Source of the DNA: Lachnospiraceae bacterium
GTDB lineage: Bacteria; Bacillota; Clostridia; Lachnospirales; Lachnospiraceae
Length of the DNA stretch: 37,032 nucleotides
NCBI GenBank assembly: GCA_020860645.1
Contig: JAJBTX010000048.1
Span: forward strand, 1 to 37,032
Reading direction: 5' to 3'
Of this stretch, positions 1 to 7,022 are shown piece by piece; the first letter of the stretch is position 1; each line of letters starts with the position of its first letter. The notes under the pieces were generated by a model. The model saw only the letters and a program-made list of their open reading frames with translations, was not told the origin of the DNA and ran no database searches. Position numbers and translations under genes: made by a program.

Positions 1-918
1 CGTCGGCTCCTCCTTTTCGATACGCACCGGCTCATTCTTTTTCCATCCGCATTTGTTCGCTTTGATATAAAAGTCTTTTTCCACACTGCTACTAATAATA
101 CCGCAGAGGGCGGCGCGCTTTACCAGCAGATACATGGAAATGCCGTACTCCTTGCAGATCAGTGTCATATCCTTCGTGACCGCGCGCCTGCGGATTCCCA
201 GCTCACGCTTCGCGTCTTTTTCCGGGAATAAAAACGCACCGCTGATTGCCGTAGCCATCGCCTCGATATCCTTCGCAGCCAGATCCTCCGGCCAGACAAA
301 AATAAAATGAGCCATCTCATGCGCGATCGTAGAGCGTATCCGCTCCGGCGTCATATTCTGGTTGATGATCATATACGGCCTGTCATTCACCAGCCCGTTC
401 ATCCCGGAAAAAGCGTCATTGTCAATGTCGCAGAAATACACCAGAATCCCTTTATTCTCCAGCAGCTCCACCAGATTCCCCACTGGACCGAATTCCGCGA
501 TTCCAAGATACCTCCGCATGGCAACGGCGTCCTGCTCCGGATCTTCATGCAGCTCCACCCTGTGGCTCTCCGGCGCGTCTGGCAGCACCTCTCCTCCAAG
601 GATATCCACCGTCTGATAAAAACGATTCAAATATTCCTCCACGGAGGCCTTAATGTATTCCTGCTGCTTCTCCGGCAGCTTACTGTTCTTTCGGAACTCT
701 CCATGCGTAAATACCAGGTTCTCATCCCAGTTCACGAGAAAATCTGAAACCCGCACATCAAGGGCTTTCGCCAGCGATTGGATAATGTCCATCCCAGGCT
801 TCCTCTCGCCCTCCTCATAATAGGTAATTGACATCGGACTGACACCCACCAAAGAGGCCAGCTCCTTCTTCGTCATGTTCTTTTTCAGACGATAATATTT
901 CAAATTCTTATGAAACAT
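1..918 (-). CDS. XRE-family HTH / ImmA-IrrE-type metallopeptidase, 3' end cut by window
   Basis: The frame reads from an ATG at 918 to the left edge without a stop (306 codons), so the C-terminus is missing. Residues about 5-62 form an XRE-type helix-turn-helix (KKELASLVGVSPMSITYYE). Residues about 125-260 match the ImmA/IrrE (DUF955) metallopeptidase fold, with a zinc HExxH site at H200-E201-x-x-H204 (HEMAH). In known members the peptidase part cleaves a repressor or antirepressor, and XRE-fused versions are often stand-alone regulators or antitoxin-like proteins. AGGAGGGG precedes the start by about a dozen bases. It lies 95 bp downstream of hsdM on the same strand and has a possible promoter of its own in that gap. 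The family call is solid. The substrate is unknown. Confidence 0.85.
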   Translation of the reverse strand, partial: MFHKNLKYYRLKKNMTKKELASLVGVSPMSITYYEEGERKPGMDIIQSLAKALDVRVSDFLVNWDENLVFTHGEFRKNSKLPEKQQEYIKASVEEYLNRFYQTVDILGGEVLPDAPESHRVELHEDPEQDAVAMRRYLGIAEFGPVGNLVELLENKGILVYFCDIDNDAFSGMNGLVNDRPYMIINQNMTPERIRSTIAHEMAHFIFVWPEDLAAKDIEAMATAISGAFLFPEKDAKRELGIRRRAVTKDMTLICKEYGISMYLLVKRAALCGIISSSVEKDFYIKANKCGWKKNEPVRIEKEEPT

Positions 919-941
919 CTCACCACTCCCCTCCTGTTTAT

Positions 942-969
942 ATTTTATCATTTTTTCAAGGAAAGTAAA
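942..969 (-). promoter_or_regulatory. Possible sigma-A promoter of the XRE/ImmA gene
   Basis: On the minus strand TTTACT (964-969) is followed after 16 bases by TAAAAT (942-947), just upstream of the AGGAGGGG ribosome binding site. The -35 match is only moderate. If real, the regulator gene can be transcribed independently of hsdM and could be autoregulated through its HTH. Confidence 0.35.
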
Positions 970-1013
970 CAGCTTTGGGAAATTTTGCGACAACCACTTG
1001 AGCTGCTGCCCGC

Positions 1014-3116
1014 CTACTCAAACAGCCTTGCTACACGCTCGGACACCGACTTCTCCAGTTCCAGGAACCGGCGTTCCAGTTCTTCGCTGGGCGTCGGCTG
1101 CTGATATTTATAGAAATACCGCGTGAACGGAATCTCTGCGCCGGTGCGGATGACCGGCGTCTTTTTGGACAAATCCTCCTCAAAAAATGCCTTTGCATCG
1201 GGAATATGGGGAAGGACTTCCCGCGCCATATAGTCGTCGATGCTCTCTTCAAATTTTACGATTTCCGTATCCTTTGTTTCCTTATCATAGAGAATATTGC
1301 CCTTTTTATCCCGCTGGATTTCCGCCGTCTTGTCCATCACGGAAAGCCCGTCTGCAATCCTGACAAGCAGCTTTTTATCTGTGGTCACATCTTTCAGAAT
1401 CGCAGCCAGCACAGGCTCAAATGCACCGGGAGCTCGATACACAGTATCGGAAACCGCTGCTGTCAGTGTTTCCACGATGGAATCGTATAGCAGTTTATTC
1501 TTCTCATAATTTTCCAGCTTTTTCTGTTCCTTGCCGGTCAGTTCCTCAGCATTTTCCAGCTCTGCCACCTTCGCCTCATCATAAAGTCCGGACAGCGCGC
1601 CCTTTGATAGCATGGCAGCGATTCGCTCTTCCGTGATGGCATAGCTGCGCTGAAGCGGCTGCATCACCACATACTCCCGATAGAGAAACTCCGTATTGTC
1701 GTAAATCTTACAGTATTCATTCTCAGTGAAACCTGAATACAGCTCTGTAATAGTCGTTCGATCCTCGGGAGAAATCTCATTTTTCTTGTTACCCAGCGCC
1801 TTGCGAAGCTTATGATAAATGTTCGACGCGTCGATCAGCTGAACCTTCCCCTTACGTTTCTGCTCCTTATTTTTAGACAGAACCCAGATATAGGTGGCAA
1901 TGCCTGTATTGTAAAACAGATCAGTGGGCAGAGCGATGATCGCTTCAATCAGGTCGCTTTCCAGCAGCCAGCGCCGAATCTGACTCTCACCGGAAGCTGT
2001 CCCACCGGAAAACAGCGGAGAACCATTTTCAATAATTGCGCAGCGACCATAATTGTCATCCATCTTGTCGACAGCCGACTGCAAAAACAGCATCTGCATA
2101 TCACCGGAGCCTGGCAGACCGGCACCCCAACGTCCATCCAGACCCTTAGCATATTCCGCCTTTACGGCATCCTCGACTCCTTCAGCCGCGTCCTTGCCTC
2201 CCCATGCAGTCCCGAACGGTGGATTCTCCAGGACAAAGCGCATCTTTATATTTTTGAAGCAGTCTGCTTTCATAGTATCCTGATAACAGATATGATCAGC
2301 ATTCTGGCCTTTGATCAGCATTTCTGCGAGGCACATGGCGTAAGACTCCGGATTGATTTCCTGACCAAACAAATGCACATCTGCCGTCGCGTTTTGACGC
2401 TTCACGAAAGTGTATCCCGTGGAGAGCATCCCGCCTGTGCCACAGGCCTGATCCAAAATTGTGATGACCTTGCCCGGATCATAGATATCGTCACAACCTT
2501 CTGCCAGCAAAATATTGACCATCAGCTTGATGATATCCCTGCCGGTATAGTGGTCGCCAGCCTCGGCATTTTCAGAAAATTTCCGAATCAGCTCTTCAAA
2601 TATGTAGCCCATCTTCACATTGTCGATAGTACGAGGATCTAAGTCCAGTTCTGAGAACGCTTTTACCACAGACAGCAGCCGATTGTTCTTATCCATCTTG
2701 TCTATCTGCTTGAAGAAGTCCAGGCCCTTCTCCGCGGAGATCAGAATTTCTCTCACATTTGGGGAAAAACCAGAAATATAATTTTTGAAATTTTCCGCAA
2801 GGAGTTCGGATTCGTTGCACAATTCCGCCAGATCATATTTGCTGATATTGTAAAACTGAAAACCGGAGATACGATACATCGCTTTGGGCGGAAAATGGGG
2901 ATTTTCACTATATTTATCCACAACGGCCTGTTTTGTCGGTGCAAGAGCGCACTCGAAGCGCCGGATGATGACCATCGGTATAATGACGTCCTTATACTTG
3001 TCGCTCTGATATGTCCCTCGCAGCTTATTTGCGATAGACCAGATAAAATTTACCTCTGTGGATACATCAACGGGTGCATCATCCCACATTGCGTCAATTC
3101 CTATATCTCCAACCAT
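1014..3116 (-). CDS. hsdM: Type I restriction-modification DNA methyltransferase subunit M
   Basis: This 700-residue protein is the modification subunit of a type I R-M system. It transfers a methyl group from S-adenosylmethionine to adenine N6 in the site chosen by the HsdS subunit. The helical N-terminal domain (about 1-180) contains the family signature RKFSENAEAGDHYTGRDII just before the catalytic domain. The SAM-binding motif I is DQACGTGGM at about 222-230, and the catalytic NPPF motif is at about 298-301. Motif I has Gln where Pro is usual (DPACGTGGM). The C-terminus (EIPFTRYFYKYQQPTPSEEL) is typical and complete. The ATG at 3116 follows GAGAGG at good spacing, and a sigma-A promoter lies upstream. 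No hsdS or hsdR is in the window, so they may lie beyond the left edge after the XRE/ImmA gene. The family is clear, but whether the system is complete is unknown. Confidence 0.95.
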   Translation of the reverse strand: MVGDIGIDAMWDDAPVDVSTEVNFIWSIANKLRGTYQSDKYKDVIIPMVIIRRFECALAPTKQAVVDKYSENPHFPPKAMYRISGFQFYNISKYDLAELCNESELLAENFKNYISGFSPNVREILISAEKGLDFFKQIDKMDKNNRLLSVVKAFSELDLDPRTIDNVKMGYIFEELIRKFSENAEAGDHYTGRDIIKLMVNILLAEGCDDIYDPGKVITILDQACGTGGMLSTGYTFVKRQNATADVHLFGQEINPESYAMCLAEMLIKGQNADHICYQDTMKADCFKNIKMRFVLENPPFGTAWGGKDAAEGVEDAVKAEYAKGLDGRWGAGLPGSGDMQMLFLQSAVDKMDDNYGRCAIIENGSPLFSGGTASGESQIRRWLLESDLIEAIIALPTDLFYNTGIATYIWVLSKNKEQKRKGKVQLIDASNIYHKLRKALGNKKNEISPEDRTTITELYSGFTENEYCKIYDNTEFLYREYVVMQPLQRSYAITEERIAAMLSKGALSGLYDEAKVAELENAEELTGKEQKKLENYEKNKLLYDSIVETLTAAVSDTVYRAPGAFEPVLAAILKDVTTDKKLLVRIADGLSVMDKTAEIQRDKKGNILYDKETKDTEIVKFEESIDDYMAREVLPHIPDAKAFFEEDLSKKTPVIRTGAEIPFTRYFYKYQQPTPSEELERRFLELEKSVSERVARLFE

Positions 3117-3142
3117 TTTTATACCTCTCTTATTCTTTCCCC

Positions 3143-3171
3143 ATCATACCATACCAAAATAGGATTTACAA
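3143..3171 (-). promoter_or_regulatory. Sigma-A promoter of hsdM
   Basis: Minus-strand TTGTAA (3166-3171), a 17-base spacer, then TATGAT (3143-3148), 27 bases before the hsdM ATG. The -10 matches 5 of 6 consensus bases and the -35 matches 4 of 6. Confidence 0.6.
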
Positions 3172-3228
3172 TTGAGCTATTTCATGTATCTGTTTTATTG
3201 GGGAGCAATTTATTCCTTTTGTCCAAAA

Positions 3229-3265
3229 AATGTTCCCCAAAAAGCATTGACTGCCGGGGAACATT
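3229..3265 (-). terminator. 10-bp inverted repeat with T-run, terminator-like on the minus strand
   Basis: AATGTTCCCC (3229-3238) and GGGGAACATT (3256-3265) are perfect inverted copies around a 17-base spacer. Read on the minus strand the right arm continues into a run of six T, as in an intrinsic terminator. It lies upstream of the hsdM promoter and no minus-strand gene precedes it, so it would only stop transcription antisense to the neighbouring plus-strand gene. Alternatively it is an operator or a remnant of a lost gene. Confidence 0.45.
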
Positions 3266-3373
3266 ATGGAAAAATAATATTGGTATTTGATGCAGTCCTG
3301 ATGTCCACCGAAATTCTGGCCAGCTTGTACTTGCAGATTCACACAATACTTACAAGAGAGGAACCATCCCACA

Positions 3374-3928
3374 ATGAACATCGCTGTCTACTTAGGAGCA
3401 AATGAAGGAAATCTCCCCGTTTACAGGGCGCGCGCCGCCGAGCTGGGGCGCTGGATCGGCGAAAACGGGCACCGTCTGATCTACGGCGGGAGTAAATGCG
3501 GCCTGATGGGCGTGCTGGCGCGGCAGGCGCTGGATCACGGCGCGGAGGTCATCGGCGTCGAGCCAGTGTTTTTTGTCGAACAGGAAATCCAGCTGGAGGG
3601 CCTGACTCAGCTCATCGTAACCAGCGATATGAAGGAGCGGAAAGCCCGGATGATGGAGCTTGCCGAGGTCTTCATCGCGTTCCCCGGCGGCACCGGCACC
3701 GCCGAGGAGATCGCCGAGGTGATCAGCGCCGGTTCACTCGGCCGCTTGCAGGGCATCTACGGTTATTACAATGTGAATGGCTATTATGAATTTGCGCGAA
3801 ACGGCTATGACCAGATGGTCTCACAGGGCTTTCTGTCCCCGGAAAAGAGAAAGAAAATCAAATTCTGGAATACTCTGGATGAAATTGCAACTGATTGTAC
3901 CGGCGGCTATGTGGATTGCATACTCTGA
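3374..3928 (+). CDS. LOG-family (TIGR00730) Rossmann-fold nucleotide 5'-monophosphate phosphoribohydrolase
   Basis: This 184-residue cytoplasmic protein has the full LOG/'lysine decarboxylase-like' fold. It starts with a Rossmann strand (MNIAVYLGANEG), then YGGSKCGLMGVLA, and then the signature PGGTGTAEEI at about residues 105-114, preceded by the conserved MKERKARMMELA helix. Family members hydrolyse the N-glycosidic bond of nucleoside monophosphates such as AMP or cytokinin ribotides. The bacterial physiological role is often unclear. GAGAGGAA lies about a dozen bases before the ATG, a slightly long spacing. The gene stands alone between two divergent or convergent neighbours. It is often annotated as lysine decarboxylase, which is a legacy misnaming. 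Confidence 0.9.
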   Translation: MNIAVYLGANEGNLPVYRARAAELGRWIGENGHRLIYGGSKCGLMGVLARQALDHGAEVIGVEPVFFVEQEIQLEGLTQLIVTSDMKERKARMMELAEVFIAFPGGTGTAEEIAEVISAGSLGRLQGIYGYYNVNGYYEFARNGYDQMVSQGFLSPEKRKKIKFWNTLDEIATDCTGGYVDCIL

Positions 3929-4037
3929 AGAGCACGACACGCAGTTAGTACTCTAAAGAGCATAAATCCTTTAGGATAAATCGTTTAGGACAAGTGCCTG
4001 CATGCAAGGACACATAGACCTCGGACGAGCCAGCTCT

Positions 4038-4703
4038 TTAATACAAGCAGCTCAGCTTCCGCTCCTCCAGATACCGCAGCATCCAGTAGGGGTTCACCGC
4101 CGTCTCCTGGTCCGCGCCGAGCGGGATGTAGACGCCGACATGCAGATGTACCGGAAACTGCCCCGTCGTGCCCTCCTCGCCGTAGCCGGAGTCTCCCATA
4201 TAGCCGAGGATTTCGCCCGCCAGGACGCGCTCCCCGGTCTGCCAGTCCTTCACATAGGAATGCAGATGCGCGTAGTAATAATAATTTCCATTTTCGGAGC
4301 GGATGCCAATGCGCCAGCCTCCCTTTTCGAGCCATCCCACCTTCTCCACAATGCCGTCCGTCATACTGAGCACGGGATAGTAACCGCTCTTATCGAGATC
4401 TGCCATGATATCAATGCCTTCGTGGCTGCGCGTCCCGCCGTAAGTCCGCTCCGCGTGCCAGGTATTTTCGAAGGAGACGGTCGCAGCCGCATTCGTCTCT
4501 GACTCCGGCACCGGAAAACAGACCAGCTCCTCCCAGACGCCATCCAGCAGTGTCTCGTATTCTTCGAATTCGCTGCCTGTATTCGAATCGGCAGGCATTT
4601 GATCCGCCAGAATCCCATCCAGCCATAGAAGCTCCCCCGCGATCAGGCAGGCCAGCAGGAGCACGGCAAGAAGCATACACGCGATTCGCCGGATCGAATT
4701 CAT
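4038..4703 (-). CDS. M23-family zinc peptidase, membrane-anchored
   Basis: This 221-residue protein has an N-terminal hydrophobic segment (about 8-30), so it is exported and probably anchored with the catalytic domain outside. The M23 (LytM/lysostaphin) metal site is complete: H94-xxx-D98 (HEGID), H146-L-H148, and the final H186-L-H188. Such enzymes cut peptide cross-links of peptidoglycan, or act as scaffolds when the site is degenerate; here it is intact. The ATG at 4703 follows GGGCGGTG. It is divergent from the sporulation gene ylbJ with only 55 bp between the starts. A sporulation or cell-envelope role is therefore plausible but inferred. About 110 bp of non-coding sequence with only weak stems separates its 3' end from the LOG gene. 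Confidence 0.88.
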   Translation of the reverse strand: MNSIRRIACMLLAVLLLACLIAGELLWLDGILADQMPADSNTGSEFEEYETLLDGVWEELVCFPVPESETNAAATVSFENTWHAERTYGGTRSHEGIDIMADLDKSGYYPVLSMTDGIVEKVGWLEKGGWRIGIRSENGNYYYYAHLHSYVKDWQTGERVLAGEILGYMGDSGYGEEGTTGQFPVHLHVGVYIPLGADQETAVNPYWMLRYLEERKLSCLY

Positions 4704-4727
4704 AATTCACCGCCCGCCCCATAAACT
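4700..4727 (+). promoter_or_regulatory. Candidate sigma-E (sporulation) promoter of ylbJ
   Basis: TCATAAT (4700-4706), a 13-base spacer, then CATAAACT (4720-4727). This compares with the known sigma-E elements KMATATT and CATACAHT at 6 of 7 and 7 of 8 positions. In B. subtilis ylbJ is a sigma-E gene. The element has the same spacing as the candidate upstream of yqfC in this window. The -10 also overlaps an inverted repeat, TAAACTG-N8-CAGTTTA (4722-4743). Confidence 0.5.
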
Positions 4728-4758
4728 GTACAAAGTCAGTTTACTATATGGTGTCCGC

Positions 4759-5709
4759 TTGAAAAAAATACTCTATATCTTCTGCTGTGTCGCCCTTCTC
4801 GCGCTTTTCTTCACACACCCGGCGACGGTTGCGCTCGGCTGTTCCGCGGGGCTGACGCTTTGGTATACGGCTGTTCTGCCCTCCCTGCTGCCCTTCCTCA
4901 TCGTATCGGGACTACTCGTCGGCACCGGACTTTTCCGCTATCTGAATCGTTTTTACGCGCCGCCGCTCTCCCGCCTGCTCGGTATCTCACAGGAGGGCTG
5001 CTATGCGGTGCTCATGGGCTTTCTCTGCGGCTTCCCGATGGGCGCGAAGGTCACGGCGGATCTCGTGCGCGAAGACCACATTTCCGCGGAGGAGGGAAAT
5101 TATCTCTTAAGCTTCTGTAACAATGTGAGCCCGGCTTTCCTGCTGAATTACATCTGCCTGGCGAAGTTCGGCTATCCGACAGTACCCTGGCCGCTGGTCG
5201 GCGTCTTCTACGCGGTTCCGCTGCTGTACGGATTCCTCACAAGGCCGCTGTGGCATTTTCAGAGAGAAAACAGGCGGACAGCAAAACAGGCGTCCCTGCG
5301 CCGGATTGATTTCCCGATGCTGGACGCCTGTATCATGGACAGCTTCTCGACTGTCACCCGCCTGGGCGGTTATATTATCCTGTTTTCCATCCTGACGAGG
5401 CTGAGCGCGCTGCTGCCGCTCGGGGCTTCCGCCAGTGTGCTGTTCAGCGCGCTGCTCGAAATCAGCGGCGGCATCGACGGAATCGTCTCAGCTGCAACCG
5501 ATCTTCCGTCCACACTGCAAACCTCGCTCGTCTGCGCCTGCGCGGCCTTCGGAGGCCTCAGCATCTGCGCACAGACTCAGAGCGTGATCGCCGATACGCC
5601 GCTTCGCCTGCGCAGCTATCTCGCCGGGCGGCTCGCCGTCACTCTGCTGACGCTTCTGTTCCTTCTGCTTCTGCCGTCTGCGGCGCCAGCTCTGCGCGGT
5701 TGCTGGTGA
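4759..5709 (+). CDS. ylbJ: Sporulation integral membrane protein YlbJ (nucleoside-recognition/GATE family)
   Basis: This 316-residue polytopic membrane protein has about eight hydrophobic segments. The family signature GFLCGFPMGAKVTADL lies at about 92-107, followed by LLSFCNNVSPAFLLNY at about 115-130. B. subtilis YlbJ is a mother-cell (sigma-E) protein needed for heat-resistant spores and is usually near 400 residues, so this copy is short. The start is a TTG at 4759, because in-frame ATG and GTG upstream are absent, and its ribosome binding site is poor, so the exact start is uncertain. The neighbourhood with coaD and rsmD matches the Bacillus ylbH-coaD-ylbJ order. Its last 71 bases overlap, on the opposite strand, the end of the coiled-coil gene. 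Confidence 0.85.
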   Translation: MKKILYIFCCVALLALFFTHPATVALGCSAGLTLWYTAVLPSLLPFLIVSGLLVGTGLFRYLNRFYAPPLSRLLGISQEGCYAVLMGFLCGFPMGAKVTADLVREDHISAEEGNYLLSFCNNVSPAFLLNYICLAKFGYPTVPWPLVGVFYAVPLLYGFLTRPLWHFQRENRRTAKQASLRRIDFPMLDACIMDSFSTVTRLGGYIILFSILTRLSALLPLGASASVLFSALLEISGGIDGIVSAATDLPSTLQTSLVCACAAFGGLSICAQTQSVIADTPLRLRSYLAGRLAVTLLTLLFLLLLPSAAPALRGCW

Positions 5710-6220
5710 TCACATTGTAGAAGTCCTGGAAATTGTTCATCATCGCGGTGTAACGCGTGTTCGAGGTCTCGACCACATTGCTGACCATCGTCTGCAGATT
5801 CGCCAGCATGTCGTCCGTGTACTGGATCGCGCCAAGCCGGATCTCGTTTGCGTCGCGCGTCGCATTGTCCAGAATCTCCTGCGCCTGCGCGGTCGCCATC
5901 TCAATCACCTGGTTTGCCTGCGCGTAAGCCTGCTGCATGATCTCGTGCTCATTGACGAGCTCCTGATTCTGGATGTTCGCCTGGGCGACGATCGCCTCCG
6001 CCTTCTGCTGCGCGTCCGCCAGAATCGCGTCCTTATTTGCCAGAATCTTCTGGTAACGCTTGATTTCCTCCGGCGTCTTCATGCGAAGCTCGCGGAGCAG
6101 CTCCTCCATGCGCTCGCGGTTCACGACGATCTTGTCCCCGGAGCCGAGCAGCGGCCCCTTACAGGTATCGATGTAATCCTCAATTTCTTCTATAATCTGT
6201 TCTATCCGACTGTTGGCCAT
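5639..6220 (-). CDS. Coiled-coil 'ATPase-like' protein of Lachnospiraceae type
   Basis: This protein of about 193 residues is mostly charged helix. It begins MANSRIEQIIEEIEDYID, carries a short VVNRERMEELLRELR segment, then a long Ala/Gln/Glu-rich coiled coil (about 70-140). Proteins like this are commonly labelled 'ATPase' or V-type ATPase subunit H-like, but no Walker motif is visible, so no enzymatic role is claimed. The layout resembles DivIVA-like or stalk-type scaffolds. I chose the ATG at 6220 rather than the in-frame codon ten residues upstream (6250) because AAGGGGAATGAG sits just before it. The tail is encoded antisense to the end of ylbJ. Function unknown. Confidence 0.75.
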   Translation of the reverse strand: MANSRIEQIIEEIEDYIDTCKGPLLGSGDKIVVNRERMEELLRELRMKTPEEIKRYQKILANKDAILADAQQKAEAIVAQANIQNQELVNEHEIMQQAYAQANQVIEMATAQAQEILDNATRDANEIRLGAIQYTDDMLANLQTMVSNVVETSNTRYTAMMNNFQDFYNVITSNRAELAPQTAEAEGTEASAE

Positions 6221-6280
6221 GGTCTCATTCCCCTTATAAATTGAATTCACGCAGCCAGCTGCTGTGTCATTATTATGCTA

Positions 6281-6309
6281 AGTATACCCCACGAAAATCA
6301 ATTCCGCAA
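6281..6309 (-). promoter_or_regulatory. Possible sigma-A promoter of the coiled-coil gene
   Basis: Minus-strand TTGCGG (6304-6309), 17-base spacer, TATACT (6281-6286), giving a leader of about 55 bases before the ATG at 6220. The -10 is good and the -35 is weak. Confidence 0.45.
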
Positions 6310-6332
6310 GGGGCGAATCATAATATTTCGCC

Positions 6333-6361
6333 TTGAATTCCTACTATTCACATAGTATAAT
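6333..6361 (+). promoter_or_regulatory. Sigma-A promoter of the Rrf2 gene with embedded palindrome
   Basis: TTGAAT (6333-6338), 17-base spacer, then a perfect TATAAT (6356-6361). An inverted repeat TACTAT-TCAC-ATAGTA (6342-6357) fills the spacer and reaches into the -10, which is where an autorepressor would bind. Binding by the Rrf2 product is inference. Confidence 0.65.
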
Positions 6362-6397
6362 GGGAACATCTTTAGAAGCGGGGGATTTCGTACTATT

Positions 6398-6829
6398 ATG
6401 ATGATTTCAACAAGAGGTCGCTACGCGCTGCGCCTTCTGGTCGACATGGCGGAGCACCAGGGCGACGACTATATGCCGCTGCGCGAGATCGCCGGACGCC
6501 AGGACATCTCCGAAAAATATCTGGAGAGTATCGTCAATCTTCTTGTCAAGGGGAAAGTCCTGACCGCTCTTCGCGGAAAGAAGGGCGGCTACCGCCTGCG
6601 CAAATCGCCGGACCAGTACACGGTGCGCGAAATTCTGGAGCTGACCGAAGGCACACTCGCCCCCGTCGCATGCCTGGAGGATGGGCAGCAGGCATGCAGC
6701 CGTATGGCGGACTGCCGCACGCTGCCGCTCTGGCAGGGACTTAACCGCGTGATCACCGAGTATCTTGACAGCTACACGATCGAGGACCTGATGAAGCAGG
6801 ACAGCGCCGGAGACAATTATATCATCTGA
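6398..6829 (+). CDS. Rrf2-family transcriptional regulator
   Basis: This 143-residue protein has the winged-helix Rrf2 domain from its start (MISTRGRYALRLLVDMAEH), with recognition-helix region ISEKYLESIVNLLVKGKV and wing RGKKGGYRL at about 61-69. Three cysteines (VACLEDGQQACSRMADC, about 92-108) sit where IscR-type members bind an iron-sulfur cluster, although the spacing differs from IscR (C-x7-C-x5-C). Family members regulate Fe-S assembly, cysteine metabolism or redox responses. No iscS/iscU lies next to it here, so its targets are unknown. Two tandem ATGs (6398, 6401) follow GCGGGGGA at long spacing. It has its own sigma-A promoter with an embedded palindrome. Confidence 0.9.
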   Translation: MMISTRGRYALRLLVDMAEHQGDDYMPLREIAGRQDISEKYLESIVNLLVKGKVLTALRGKKGGYRLRKSPDQYTVREILELTEGTLAPVACLEDGQQACSRMADCRTLPLWQGLNRVITEYLDSYTIEDLMKQDSAGDNYII

Positions 6830-6843
6830 CAACGGCTTCCTTA

Positions 6844-6948
6844 TCAGAAATGGATACCGTTAAAATGCAGCGCCGCCACGCCCAGAATCAGGAGCAGCGT
6901 CAGCAGACTTCCTATCGAAAGCAAATATCTCGTTCTCACATCCAACAT
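6844..6948 (-). CDS. Small membrane protein (34 residues)
   Basis: This short ORF reads MLDVRTRYLLSIG, then a Leu-rich hydrophobic stretch (about residues 9-28, LLSIGSLLTLLLILGVAALH), ending FNGIHF. It is a single predicted membrane helix with a basic N-terminal flank. The evidence that it is real is its excellent ribosome binding site, AAAGGAGGTG, 6-7 bases before the ATG. A TATAAT also lies at 6974-6979, though without a good -35. It lies 74 bp downstream of coaD on the same strand and 14 bp from the convergent Rrf2 stop, so it could also be read from the coaD operon. I recognise no family. Confidence 0.6.
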   Translation of the reverse strand: MLDVRTRYLLSIGSLLTLLLILGVAALHFNGIHF

Positions 6949-7022
6949 ATTCTGCACCTCCTTTATGTATCTCATTATAAACGGGACTTATAAAGGAAAT
7001 CGCAGGAAATTATTAAGATTTT

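Noticed and set aside
1812-2642. 276-codon plus-strand frame
   Set aside because: It lies fully antisense to the conserved core of hsdM and has no family resemblance.
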